Positions 12,552 through 23,511 are shown, counted from the stretch's first letter. The stretch: 64,000 nucleotides of DNA from Iris pallida (GCA_029216955.1 JANAVB010005597.1:48462703-48526702); one strand, 5' to 3'. Notes: generated by a model not told the origin, from the letters alone. Numbers and translations: made by a program.

Positions 12552-14943
12552 TGTAATGTCCCGCTCCGCACGGTACATTATGCTGAGTCGTTGACTCGAA
12601 GAGTTGCGTTGACCCGATTACGTATCGATGCGAATCGATACAAAGTGTTGAGTTGTCCCGAGGAATACATCAAACTAAGTCGATGCGAAGAGTTGCCTTG
12701 TCCCAAAGAATGCATCGAGTGAATCGATGCGTAGCGCCGCGTTGCCTCGAAGGATAAGTGCGTTGAGACGGCTCGAAGATTCTAAGAAATCGAATCGACC
12801 AAGGCGTAAGTCCGAATCGATGCAAGTATTGATTTTAGTTGGTTTCGTGTGCAGGCTATACGTTTACGCTGAAATATTAGAGGTCGATCTTTTGCCTTAT
12901 TCAGTAAGGGGTCCGCGAAAGCAAATCGTCGCCTTGCGACGGACTGAGGCGTTGGCACGGTAAGCCCAAATCGGACGTACAAACTCAATAAGCACGAAGT
13001 GCTCGAATGGCTAAGTCAGGAGAGTGGCCGTGCAACAAAGTTAGAGAATCGAGCCGCATCGGCTCGGCGAAACGAGAAAGGCGTATCGACTCAAGGTGGG
13101 AGGATTGACTTCTATTTTTACTCCTTCATTCGATAAGTCAAATATATCATTGTATGCAGAGTTAACCTATCAATGCCACGGGCGTGGCTCGATAGAGAGA
13201 TAAACGTAGTGTGTCGAACACTAGATAGAACAATTGAAATGAATCGTACGGCAAACGTACGAGTCGCTATGGAACATTGGATATCGCAAAGGCGAGCGCC
13301 TCGGTGCGCAAGCCGCAAGAACATGGGATAACTGTACTCGACGAGTGCCTTAGTGCACGAACCATACCATACCTTCGTGCACGAGTTAGAACGGCTAGAA
13401 CATTGAAAGACAATAGGCGAGCGCCCTAGCACGCAAGCCACGGACATTGAATTGCTAAGTCATAGAACATCGGTATACGGTCGGAACGTGCCTACGTGCA
13501 CGGGATAATAAAAGATGGCTTCGTTGCAAAAAAATACATTTGTGGCATGAATGTGGCGGAACTGTCGGATATGACATAATGCCTCGAAAGGTGTTCGGGA
13601 CCTTCGGGTCGTTCGGTTGACGAGCATTGAGTTGAGGCATGATGCCATTGAAACATTGAAACGAAGTATGAAACGTAAGAACATAGAAAGTTAACGAAGA
13701 AATACGAGATGGTAATACGGCATGGTGCCCTTCGAAATATTTGCGGCCTTCGGGCGTTTCGTTGAGAACATTCGGGCGTTGTGCCAATTGAAATAGAGAT
13801 AAGCGAACTTGCTTGGTTGTATGAAATATAAGATGCGTTGTATGGTCAAATGGACTTAAAGATATAAAAGCCCGTGCATGGGTATTCCCTCGAACGCGGC
13901 GCGCCAGGGCGCTGGGACCGTTCGGCCTAGGAGGGATTCGTTTTCGGTATTGTTGGTGCACTTCATTTAGAAGGGTAGCGACCTTCTGGTGAATGTGATA
14001 AACCACTTGCTGCGATTATTTCGATGGCCTCTGATGTTGGTTAGCAACCACACGGAGTTAACATCGTCTTATGTTTCGATTCGATAATATAAGTCCATTC
14101 TAGCCCGAAATGCTAGTGATCTTCATATAGATAAGGGCGATGGGTTTGGAAGTGCAAGGTATGCGTATATCCTGCATAGACGGATTCTGAATAGAGAGCA
14201 CTTATAACATGACAGGGAAAACAGATAGGCGTATTCACCTTGCGTCGGTGCAAGGGCGAGTGCGTCGATATTGCTAAGTTGCGCCACGAATCAAACACGA
14301 GAATGCTTGCTTGCCTATTCAATTCGATAACATGCTTGCTATGATAACATGCTTTACGCCTTCGAATATGCCATAAAATTGACCCTAAGGAGAACATAGC
14401 AAGATCATAAGCTAAGTTGCATGATTCAACATAAATATTAAAATTTTGGTTTGGAAAGAAGATCTTTGCTTCAGTACATGCGAGGACGAACGTACTGATC
14501 CCCCACCAGCTTCATGCAGGGTGCAGGGAATGGATTGCTCCCGGCGAAGCGTTGCTTGAACGCGTTGAGGCTTGGAATGCCGAAGTGTATTGAAGCGTGC
14601 GATCGCATTGACGCTCGGACTCGCGACAGGATTGATGCGGCTGAGATATAGAAGGCATGATGTATGGAACGGCAAAATCCTTTGTGGGCAAGAGAGAACC
14701 TGAGTGTTGTAGCCAATCTGGCAAATTCCGTTGGGCTATCGAAAGCCTTGTAATCTGATTTCGAATATCAATAAAGAGAATCGTTTTCGTATACTCTATT
14801 TCCCTTTCATTGTTAACGTTCAATTCAAAGATAACCATTTGAGAACTTGTCATCTTGCCTTGCACGAGCACAACTCCAGGCTCGTACGGCATCACGCCCC
14901 AGCGAGGACGATGATTCGGGTGATTCCGGGTCGGGGCGTGACA
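12552..14943 (+). repeat. LARD1 3' LTR
   Basis: 2392 bp, starting TGTAATGTCCCGCTCC and ending GGGTCGGGGCGTGACA. It is a near copy of 6534-8921. Confidence 0.92.
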
Positions 14944-14948
14944 TGAAG

Positions 14949-15820
14949 TAAGGCATGCACTAGGGTGTGTGTGTTTAGGTATGAGAACACAGTGAAGTGA
15001 GTGTCATAGAGTGATAGATAAGTGAAGGGTGTAATGCATGTGTGAAATCAGTGTAAAAACAGTAAGGAGACTCAAGATAACCATAACCCATTCTCAGATT
15101 TACATGGGAATCCAGTTTCAGTCCCTATATGAATTCTCAGTTTAAAACCAATCCCAAATCAGTTAAACAGTCCAAACAGGACCCTCATTTCAGCTTTAAA
15201 ACAGTTTGAACATCCCCCCCTTATTTCCAGATTTCTAACACTGAATCTAACAGTTCAAAATAACTCAAGTAATCACAAAAAAACTATTAAAACAGTCCTT
15301 TAGTGCAATCTCAGATTTCACTAATTCAAAACCATTCTCAGGTTTCTATTAAACCAAAATCTCAAGTTCAACCTAAATTCCAACTAGACTAACCTATCTC
15401 TCAGGTATTCACATTGGGAAATCACAGTTTTCTCATTAAAGCAATTAACTCAAGTTACATCTTGCAAATTTCAGGTTATCAAATGTTAAAACCCAACATC
15501 TCAGGAATTCCTGAGAACAAATGACAGTTAACACCAAATCCAATTCGAAACCATATCAAGAACCCCTTAACACAAATTCAACTAACACTTAAACAACTAA
15601 CAACATATATAGGAATAACACATGGAATTGAAACATTAAAAAAATAGTTTAAACAAGGACTTAAAGTTCAGGATTTTCAAGTTCCTGATACTGTTATCAG
15701 TTCACAACATTTCAACCCAGGTTTCAGTCAATACATAATTTCGAACCCAAACAATTCGAAAAACCCAAGATAAATTGAGACAGAGGTAAGGTACATATAC
15801 TCGTGTCAGGGGGGGTTGTT
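14949..15820. other. Non-coding sequence, continuation of the element interrupted by LARD1
   Basis: No gene. GTGTGTG/ACAGTG-rich sequence continues the motif seen just left of LARD1, so the two flanks are the halves of one host sequence. From 15060 it is CA- and T-rich with no repeats that I can define. Confidence 0.6.
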
Positions 15821-16480
15821 CTCGTGTCCAAAAACTGGACACGAACGTGTCCTAACAAAAAAAACACACACAGACACTTAAAACGTGCAGGCAGCCTCGT
15901 GCACGCGTGTAAGTCGGGCTAGGACACGATACACGACACGAGACACCACGTGGTCGTGTCTAGGTGTTTGCCAACTATAGGACTACGTGCACAAGTGCCT
16001 GAAACGTGTCCAAGTGACTCGTGTCCAAAGTTTTTACAGCGTATCAGTGTCAATTTTTCGACTGTGCGCGCAAGGCTCGATTCAGTGCACACACGATTTC
16101 TCCGTGCACACTGATCGAGAGCTCACGAAATTTCTTGGGCATGGTGTCAGTCATTGCCCGCTCGTGTCCATAAATTTTTGTGTCATAATATTCAGTGTCG
16201 TGTCCGCTAGGAGTGTCGAGCAGCAGGGCAGCCGCACGAGCCCCGTACGGTGTCTCGTGCTGCGTGTCCGAGCCCAATAACTGTGTCCAAACCTACCTAA
16301 AATCGACTCAGTCAATTACAAATCAATTCCCCACCTATTAGGCTACCCAAAACTGAAATTAGATTTGAAATTGGTTAAAATTTAATCCATTGAGACATTT
16401 CACCAAACACCTATCATACACTATGACACGTGTCCGATACGGACACCAAACGGACACGAAATCCACTCAAATTCGGGGTA
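15821..16480. repeat. Degenerate cluster of CGTGTCC / GGACACG words
   Basis: The pentamer GTGTC or its complement occurs more than twenty times in both orientations, with GC content well above the flanks. Some pairs are inverted, such as CGTGTCC...GGACACG at 15831-15848. It may be a subterminal repeat region or a degenerate minisatellite. No coding role is visible. Confidence 0.6.
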
Positions 16481-17398
16481 CAGCTAGGAGACACCTAAAC
16501 CTAGCCTAATATGCAAAGAAATCAAAATAATAATGCAATTTAAAGGGTTTTACCTATAGGTACAATTTGCAAGAAAATGCTTCAAATGGGGGGTGTTCTT
16601 CTTGATGGCCAAATGCTCCAAATGAGCCCAAAGCTGAGATTAACCTCCAGAATTATAAAATATACAGAAATTAGAACCTATTGCATAAGACTAGGATTAA
16701 AAAGGAATTAAAATGGATTTGTGGGAATTTTTGGAAGGGGGACAATACCTTTTCTTTTCTCCAAGTGTTGGAATGAAAAAAAAGAGAGGCAAGCCCTAAT
16801 GAATAAGTGTTTAAATAGGGTGGGGATCCCTATGTGGCTGGTCATTTAGGGTTTAGTTAGGGTTAGGGCTTCTAGTTATGGGCCATGGGCCAAGTCATAA
16901 GTCATTGAGTCATGAAATCATAAGTCATTCCATTAAACCATAAATCATGAAATGATTTCACTCAAACTAATCCTCCTATTCGAAAATTAGTCTCTAATGA
17001 CTAAAAGTAGGTTAACCTAAGTTAGACTAGGGTTACCATAGCTAGGGTTAGGTTCTAGGCTAGTCCACTAGGTCTCAACAAGTCAAAGTCAACTAGAATT
17101 CACCAATTCATTAAATCACCAAATAATTCAAATAAGTCAAAATGACCCAATTACCCCTAGGCTAAAAATGATAATTAAATCATCCTAATGACATGGTTAG
17201 GCTCTAGGTCATGCAGTCACTAGGGTTTCACTGACAGCACATCAAAATCACAAGTCATGACTCAAAGCAGTTTTTAAATAGTTTAAAAAAATTATTAAAA
17301 AACACCAAAAATCATAATGTGAATTAAATATCAATAATAATTATTATAATTACAAAATTTCAAAAATACCCTCATCTGGAAAAACTGGATGTTACAGT
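16481..17398 (-). repeat. Partial LTR (U3-R) of a minus-oriented element, starting TGTAACATCC
   Basis: On the minus strand, position 17398 begins TGTAACATCCAG, a start typical of plant Ty3-gypsy LTRs. It runs through AT-rich U3 to a TATA-like CCCTATTTAAACAC (TATTTAAA at 16811-16818) and then a pyrimidine-rich presumed R region. The matching LTR lies outside or is not recognised in the window. Confidence 0.55.
16811..16818 (-). promoter_or_regulatory. TATA-like box of the minus-strand LTR
   Basis: TATTTAAA on the minus strand lies about 580 bp inside the presumed LTR start and is followed by a CTCTCTT pyrimidine tract. This is the usual arrangement for an LTR promoter. Activity is inferred. 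Confidence 0.4.
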
Positions 17399-17531
17399 GA
17401 GACCATAGGAGACTTGATTGTAGCATGCATCCCCTTGTCTCTTGACAGCCACGATCGCCGTATGACGTTTGCATACCTCATATGGAGTAGCTGGCCTAGT
17501 CCGTCTCAATATTCTGGTACTGGGGCGTGAC
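17399..17531 (-). repeat. Truncated LTR start of another minus-oriented LTR element
   Basis: On the minus strand 17531 begins TGTCACGCCCCAGTACC, an LTR-type start, and is cut at 17398 by the next LTR start. To the right it abuts hAT transposase sequence without a gap, so this element inserted into the hAT gene and was itself invaded later. Confidence 0.55.
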
Positions 17532-18713
17532 AAATAAACTTTAAATCTAATGCAAGATTTCAACATTAAATAAGTAAATTTTATCTATGCGGTGCATCAT
17601 TAACAAATATCCTAAAAGTTATACCATATTGTGCACATAAATTTTTAGAAGCTTGTTGTCTACTTGAAAAAGTGTTCAAACTTTGTAGACATAATCTAAG
17701 ATTTTTAAAATTTACTTGAAAAAATTGAAGGCATTCTTATACAACTAAATTAATAATATGACAAGCACATTTAACATAAAATGTCGTTCTTCTGCTATAG
17801 GCAAAAATTGTGAACTTAAAATATTAGTACAAAAAATGTTGTTAATAGCATTATCAAAAGAAATTGAATTTTTTTTATTGTGAATATCATATTCACGTAA
17901 AAATTGCATGATAGCGCCACCGATTACAGAACCGGTATGTGAAAATTCTAAAGGGCTTAGACAAATAATACGCATTTATAACATCCAATTTGGATCTATA
18001 TAATGTTCCGTGATACAAATATAAGCATAATTTTGTTTAGTAGTCCATATATTAAAAGTTAGAGTAAACTTACTAACATTTACGAAGTTTTGTTTAAAGC
18101 TGTCATTTCTTTTTGAAATATTTTCATAGCCTCTATTCTAGTAGTAGATCTAGAAACTTTACTAAAACAATGATTAAGAGTAGTACTTGCATAATCATAA
18201 TACAAATTACTCTCACCGAATGTGAAAGGTTGTTCATCACAAATAATATATTTGGTTAACTTAGCTTTGTTACGAGCATCAGAGTAAGTAAAGTTAGCTA
18301 CAAAAGGTCCTTGAGGGCTGATGCTTATATGTATCTGTCTAGCTTGTAGTGTGCCTTACCATAAGAAGTATCATGGTGTCTTTTCAAAGTGTCCGTTGCA
18401 TCATTTTTTTTTTAATTTAAAAATTTTCTTACATTTCTTACACTGTGCACCTTTAGCTATTGGTTTTTAATTTTCTGGAGCTATAACCGGTGCACCCTCA
18501 TTATCATGACATATATTTTCTCAAAATATTGCCAATAAACTGATTAATCCCTATTTAATACATTAGTAGTCGTACTCTTAACTTCAGGAGGTGACATTTC
18601 TGTCGGTGGTATAGAATCAGGAATATGATTATTTTCAAATAAATCAGCATAGTAAACAAAAAAAATTGTTCTAAATCACCTCCATAAGGGTAGTTAGAAC
18701 CAGTAGCATCCAT
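17532..18713 (-). pseudogene. Decayed hAT-superfamily transposase (RICESLEEPER/DAYSLEEPER-like), 3' end missing
   Basis: Read from 18713 leftward, a start codon opens MDATGSNYPYGGDLEQF. After a frameshift, a BED-type zinc finger follows with CKKCKKIF (near 18430) and NDATDTLKRHHDTS. Further on come motifs of the catalytic region: CPLEYPHTG-like SPLEFSHTGSVIGG, FLREYDI, SFDNAINN (about 17830-17975), then CHIINLVV and the start of the PHRWN-T-YLML block near 17580. Several stops and frameshifts break the frame. The C-terminal dimerisation domain is absent because an LTR element is inserted at 17531. The remainder may lie outside the window. The protein would have bound transposon ends and cut DNA. 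No function is possible now. Confidence 0.85.
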
Positions 18714-19375
18714 ATTTTAAAATTATTTTTTAAGAAAGAAGAGAAGAGAAAATTGTCTATCTACCAAACGAAGAGAAAGAAAGAGAGAGAAAGAGAAATC
18801 CAAAATAAAATAAAAAAATCCTGTAAAATTAAAATTACTTGGAACTTCAATTTAAGGGAAGAAATGTTGAACTCGAAGAAATTTTGCAGAAGTGGAAGCT
18901 TCAAGAACATTGCAGTTTGGCCTCTAGAAAGTTATACTTCAAAATCCAGAGACTTGTTATTTCAATCTTCAGAAAATTGATAAATTTGTATATTTTGTAA
19001 AAGAGGGAAGAAATGTTTGTGTATAATTTTCATGAATTTGGGACTATTTATAGATTTTTTTTGGGTGCAAAATGACCTATTATACTCTCAAAATATAGTT
19101 GTCATAAGGATATTTTTGATCATTTTCAACAAAATGACTGCCTTGAAAATGGTTAAAAAAAACACCCCTCAAAATGAGGGCATTTTGGTCTTTTTGACCT
19201 TCAAACAGTCGTAAAGAAAAAAAATAATTCAAAAAGCGGTCCAGACAGAACTTGGACCGTACCTGGACCGGATCGGACTGGGCCGGCCCGACCGGATTTA
19301 CCTGATTTAACCGATCCCGATCCATGGTCAAACCGGCCCGACCCGGTTCGGAAACCGGGCTGCCCGGCCCAACTC
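18714..19375 (-). mobile_element. 5' region of the hAT transposon, with TATA box and GC-rich subterminal block
   Basis: On the minus strand, a TATA box CTATAAATAG at 19044-19053 lies about 330 bp before the transposase start codon. It is preceded at 19245-19375 by words such as GGCCGGCCCG and CCGGTTCGG on both strands, the subterminal composition usual for plant Ac-like hAT elements. The exact terminal inverted repeat and 8-bp TSD could not be placed because the other end is missing. The right edge is therefore approximate. Confidence 0.6.
19044..19053 (-). promoter_or_regulatory. TATA box of the hAT transposase gene
   Basis: CTATAAATAG on the minus strand, about 330 bp upstream of the transposase start at 18713. 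Confidence 0.5.
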
Positions 19376-19396
19376 ACACCATGAATATAAAGTAAG

Positions 19397-19576
19397 GCAC
19401 AATCCTTTTCATCAGCAGCGAAGAAGAAGCTTGAAGCTGCTGGTTGCACTCTCTCTGTACTGCCTGGCAGGAAGAAATGGGTGAAACCTTCTGTTGTGAA
19501 GAACCCTTCTCGTGCTGATGAGTACTTTTCCAAGAAAAGAGCAGCTGCAGCTGAGGATGATTCTGGTTCTGCCTGA
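19397..19576 (+). pseudogene. rpl15: Last exon of plastid 50S ribosomal protein L15 (nuclear gene), 5' part absent
   Basis: The plus-strand frame reads about 59 residues to TGA at 19574-19576: SSAAKKKLEAAGCTLSVLPG, then RKKWVKPSVVKNPSRADEYF, then an Ala/Glu/Asp-rich tail. This matches my knowledge of the C-terminus of chloroplast-targeted L15 proteins of plants (LEAAG..., LPGRKKWVKPS, RADEYFAKKRA). L15 is a late-assembly protein of the large ribosomal subunit. The frame is closed upstream by TAA at 19388-19390, and an AG at 19395-19396 could be a splice acceptor, though its pyrimidine tract is poor. Immediately upstream lies the hAT element. Either the transposon sits in the preceding intron and other exons are outside the window, or this is a severed gene fragment. 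The reading frame itself is uninterrupted. Confidence 0.75.
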
Positions 19577-19958
19577 CCACTCCCATTTTTCCTCTCTTTC
19601 GACGACATGGATCGCCTTGTATTTTCATCCAATCCATTTTTTGTGTAGTTATTCTCGTATCGGTAGTCTTTGCCTAGTTGATTTCGTCCAGCCCGACTTT
19701 GATGCTATGATGTATATGCATGTGCACACCTGTCACATGTGTATCAAGCAGCAAATCATGTATTGTAAATTTGGCACTTGGGCTTTGCAAGCGGAAAATA
19801 GTTAACCTGTGGAAACTCAACTTCCATCCTTTCTTCGTATCACAGAGGTGCTCCTTATATAAATCTTGGGAAAAACTATCCATATAACAATAAAATGGTT
19901 TCAAACAACTACGGGAGGGGATACCTCACAGGCTCACACCTTAGCCACTAGTGCGCAC

Positions 19959-19960
<2 letters not shown>
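19577..19960 (+). other. Probable 3' UTR and downstream flank of the rpl15 exon
   Basis: T-rich sequence of ordinary 3' UTR composition follows the stop. No canonical AATAAA was singled out with confidence (a near match, CAATAAAATG, is at about 19888). No other gene is seen. Confidence 0.45.

Positions 19961-19961
<1 letters not shown>

Positions 19962-20024
<63 letters not shown>
19962..20024. repeat. (AT)n microsatellite
   Basis: TA dinucleotide run with one ACATAT interruption. Confidence 0.97.
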
Positions 20025-20028
<4 letters not shown>

Positions 20029-20384
20029 AAATTTCAAGTGCCTATTTCAATATAAAAATTTTCTTTTGTTAATTTATACACATGAGAGTGGTAGTCCATG
20101 CGGTTTGTATGGTGAGATGTTTTACGAGAGGATCAAATATTCCAAAAAATATTTGTTTTTGTCACTTTTTTTTGGAAATTTCTCTATTGGAGCTAGGCAT
20201 CATATACTCGGGCAAAGGCGAAGGGTGCAAATTAGCGTTTTGATGGCACACTTTGCAATTGTACGTACGCATCGGACGTGAGATGACGCGTCATTGTGTC
20301 GTTCAATTCTCATTCCAGCGTCGATTCCTTGCATTCAGTAATTAGCGGGACGTGCTGGGTTCAGCGTAAATGGTTCTCATGCAG
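20025..20384. other. Unassigned sequence
   Basis: No gene, LTR edge or repeat is recognised. An 85-codon frame (20024-20281) has no recognisable motif and starts inside a microsatellite. Confidence 0.4.
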
Positions 20385-20520
20385 AAGCTGCAGTTCTGAG
20401 CGGCCTAGGTGCACACAAAAAATGCAGTTCCACGTGGCCCGTGTTCACATGGAAACTGCAGTTCCGTATGGCCAATGTGCACGTGAAAATTGTAGTTCCG
20501 TGTGACATGTGCTCACATGG
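20385..20520. repeat. 34-bp tandem repeat, four units plus a partial fifth
   Basis: Units of exactly 34 bp start at 20385, 20419, 20453 and 20487. The consensus begins AAACTGCAGTTCCGTGTGGC and ends with GTGCACATGG. A weaker fifth unit starts at 20521. The units contain PstI-like CTGCAG and ACGTG/CACATG E-box words. They differ from each other by several bases, so the array is old. Confidence 0.9.
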
Positions 20521-20673
20521 AAGCTGGATTTTCGCACGGCTGCTTCAATGGGTTTCAATATGGCGTTTCAACTTCGTAACTGCCCACGATCTTAATGGGG
20601 GATTATGGCGAGTAGGGGGGCTTGCCTTCCGGTCTATATATACTATATACTCTCGGTTTTTTACTTTTCGGTA

Positions 20674-20960
20674 GAGGACTAGAGGGTGTATACGAGAGGA
20701 GAGTTAGCAGCAACGAGTTTAAACCATGAAGTGTTGTACTTGATCATGTCAGTGTGAAGTCAATTCTGAGAGTCACAAAGGAGCATTCCAAATTGATTAG
20801 AGGACTAGTGGGTGTATACAAGAGGAGAGAACAATAGCGGATTGAAGCCACGAAGCGTTGTCCGTGTGAAATCCATTCCGAAGGTCACAAAGAAGAGTTC
20901 CAGAGGTTTAACTCTTCCATTCCGAAGGTCACAAAGAAGAGTTCCAGAGGTTTAACTCTG
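20674..20960. repeat. Nested tandem duplications (~128 bp and 44 bp)
   Basis: A block starting AGAGGACTAG.GGGTGTATAC occurs at 20674 and again at about 20802, with diverged copies. Inside the second, a 44-bp unit CCATTCCGAAGGTCACAAAG... is repeated perfectly at 20873-20916 and 20917-20960. A TATA-like CTATATATAC at about 20634 precedes them. No coding sequence is seen. Confidence 0.85.
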
Positions 20961-21371
20961 TGGACATGTTGGTTCCTGAAAGCATATTAACGAAAACCAT
21001 CGAAATAATCATCATAAGCTCAGCAAACGAAATGTGTGTTGCCTTCTAGCCTACGGTGCCCCCTAACAAAGGCTGTTATGCCTTTAGTAAAGACCTTCAG
21101 TGACATCAACTTAAACTAGCCAATCTTGTATTGGCAAGGGTTCAGTGATCATATGAAATATTTCAACAAAGTACTATGAACGTACTATCGGCCTGTGGGC
21201 TCTCCAAGTTTTGAAGCTGCCCATTAAATGTTTATGATCATAGTGCTGGTTAAGTCGTCGATGGTCAATTGCTTCAACCAAAGGACTGGCAGAAAGGCAA
21301 TCTTCTCTTTGACAAGTACGCTATGTTGGACGGACACACAGAAAAAAAATGGTATCCCTATTTGTATTGGG
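20961..21371. other. Unassigned sequence
   Basis: No gene or repeat recognised. Confidence 0.4.
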
Positions 21372-21958
21372 TTCTTACCTAGGGGTGAGCAACGGTTCGG
21401 TTCAGATCAAATCGAATTGAATATATGAAAACCTAAATAACCGTAAATCGTATTTCTCAAAATCGAAAATCGAACCGTTTTTATAAAAACCGAAAAAAAT
21501 CGAACCAAATTAATTCTGTTCGATTTTCAGTCGGTTCGATTTCATGGACCAATGTGTCAGATCTCCATTTTTTTTATAGCAAAATGAGTCTATTTAAATA
21601 ACAATTTTAAAAAAAAATCCATTATTGTATTTATGAATTATTATATTATATAGAGTAAAAAATATTAGTATATATAGATTGAGGATAGAGAGGGAGTACT
21701 CAAAGAAGCACCGACGGAGAATAAGAGAAGAAAGTGCGTTCAGTTAGGGGTTAAAAAATATTAGTATATATATATATTGACGGTAGTTTGATAAATTACT
21801 AAATCTAAATCGGTTTTCGGTTCGAAAAATCGAACCGTTATTTCAAGATTTTAAATTTTCAAACCGATAACCAAAAAATCGAACCGTTTGTCATATTTTG
21901 ATTCGGTTCGGTTTGATTTTCGGTTTTCAACCGTTATATGCTTCCCCCTATTCGTACC
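21372..21958. mobile_element. 571-bp hAT-type MITE with 8-bp TSD
   Basis: The element spans 21380-21950. It begins TAGGGGTGAGCAACGGTTCG, and its right end reads, on the minus strand, TAGGGGGAAGCATATAACGG. The flanks are TTCTTACC (21372-21379) and TTCGTACC (21951-21958), an 8-bp duplication with one mismatch. Subterminal GGTTCGGTT and AAATCGAACC words recur in both halves. It has no coding capacity. The 8-bp duplication and TAGGGGTG start point to the hAT superfamily. Confidence 0.8.
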
Positions 21959-22280
21959 CGTATGTGTCCGTATATGTACAACATAGATGACTGTATTGTA
22001 CATATCTGAAAATGTCTATATTTCTTATCCATATCATGTCCATGTACGTATTCGTGTCCACATTCATGCAACATAGCTAAACTGGTATGTAAGGATGGAA
22101 GTCGACCACATTTTGAGTTTGTACCGAAGATCTCACCTGGAGATACTATGTGATTTTGAAGTGCACGATGCAAGCCCTATGTTGCAAGATACCTACATGG
22201 ATACGACGTCGTCCATGTTTCGTGATATCATATGGATACGGATACGGATACGGACACCATTTCTCGTGTCTGGAAAACAG
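21959..22280. repeat. Imperfect inverted repeat rich in GTGTCC / GGATACGG
   Basis: The left arm (about 21959-22075) contains GTGTCCGTATATG, CATATCATGTCCATG and GCAACATAG. The right arm (about 22170-22265) contains CTATGTTGCA, CATATGGATACGG and CGGACACC in inverse order. (GGATAC)n units lie at 22231-22253. It may be a small foldback element. No TSD was found. Confidence 0.5.
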
Positions 22281-23080
22281 AGGTTCAATTAGCTGAGCCA
22301 TGGGATGACTCAATTGCTTGACCCATCTGGTTCAATGAAGAGTGACACCTGGACCCAATTGGTCAGGACAACTCTTTTTTTCTTTTTGCTTTAATTAGAA
22401 ACTTGTAACTTTATAGAAACCACTAAGTTTTGCAAAAATCTTATTATATAGAGATCACCGCAATAAATTTATTTTGTCACGGAGAGATGAAAGTGAGAAC
22501 TAACTTCGGTCCACCCACAAGAAAACTGACCATAGAAAGATCTTCAGTGTCGCAACAGACCAAGTCTCTGTCGTAGATTGACATGCCTGATCGAAACGCG
22601 ATCCGAAATCGAACTAAATGGTGAGATGGGGTTCTCACTCTAGCGGTGAAATAAGGACACTGACAGAGAAACATTGAAGTAAACGATGGATGCTGATAAG
22701 GAGGTGCTACTGACCTGCAGGTTCTGATCTCCTTCATTTAAAGCTAATTAATTAATGAGTTGGGTTCGCAATTAAATTTCAAACATGATTACGGGATCAA
22801 TCAATTCGATTAAAACATCAGTGTCAATTATTATCTCTCTTTTAAAGTTTTTTTTGACATCCAATAATGTATTACCACATCATTGTATTATAGAGTGTGT
22901 CAAAAAAATTGTGTCCCTACAGCATTACTCCGATTAAAATCTAGGTACAACCAGTATGGCTATTTAACTAAATCATAAGTTAAGTTTCTTTCCTCCATCA
23001 TGCCATGAATAGTTTTTAATTATTTGCAATTTATTTCCTGAAACTTTAAATATTTGTCAAGGTTCACTAACTTTTCTGAT
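22281..23080. other. Unassigned AT-rich sequence
   Basis: No gene, RNA or mobile-element edge is recognised. Confidence 0.45.
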
Positions 23081-23511
23081 GTGTTTGGAAACTTTTTTGG
23101 GGAGTGGAAGACAAATTTGAGAGGAAAAAAATAGAGATGAGTAAAATAATGGTAAAGTTAATTTTCGTTTTTCTTGTTTGGATGAACAAACAAGGGAATG
23201 AAAATTTTAAAAATATATTTTTATGTGTTTGTGGATAAAGATATAAATACTATTTAGCTGGTATTTTTAAATCATAATTTGTATCTACCTTTACGAGAGG
23301 TAGTTATGTAAATTCTTTCAAAATCCTCTCATATCTCTAAAAAAAATTTCAATTTTTGGTAGAAATTTTTTTAGTAAGGCCCACATGATTTTTTCCCCTC
23401 AAATTATTCTTCCATTTTTCCTTCCCTCTGTTCAGACACTATCACTTTTAATCTTTCTCTAATTTTTTTCTCAACTTTTTATTTCCTTCCATTGTTTCCA
23501 TTCCCAAACAG
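23081..23511. mobile_element. Probable MITE, GTGTTTGG...CCAAACAG ends
   Basis: The left end GTGTTTGGAAACTTTTTTGG and the complement of the right end (CTGTTTGGGAATGGAAACAA) form an imperfect terminal inverted repeat. The interior is AT-rich and non-coding. I could not fix a TSD, so the class is uncertain. Confidence 0.45.

Larger units (their letters stand above)
6529..14948 (+). mobile_element. LARD1: complete non-autonomous LTR retrotransposon with 5-bp TSD
   Basis: The element runs 6534-14943. It starts TGTAATGCCCCGCTCC, ends GGGTCGGGGCGTGACA, and is flanked by TGAAG at 6529-6533 and 14944-14948. The LTRs are 6534-8921 and 12552-14943, very similar to each other over about 2.39 kb. The internal region (8922-12551) has a primer-binding site but no gag, protease, integrase or reverse transcriptase in any frame, so it resembles a large retrotransposon derivative (LARD). 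It is related to LARD2 and LARD3 in this window: same terminal words, a shared block after the primer-binding site and a shared block before the 3' LTR. Mobility would need proteins supplied in trans, most likely by a Ty3-gypsy relative. That last point is inference. Confidence 0.9.

Noticed and set aside
19201..19632. 143-codon minus-strand frame
   Set aside because: It is the antisense shadow of the rpl15 exon joined to GC-rich hAT subterminal sequence.
20385..20520. Regular direct repeats as a CRISPR array
   Set aside because: Units are directly adjacent with no unique spacers, and the sequence is plant nuclear DNA.
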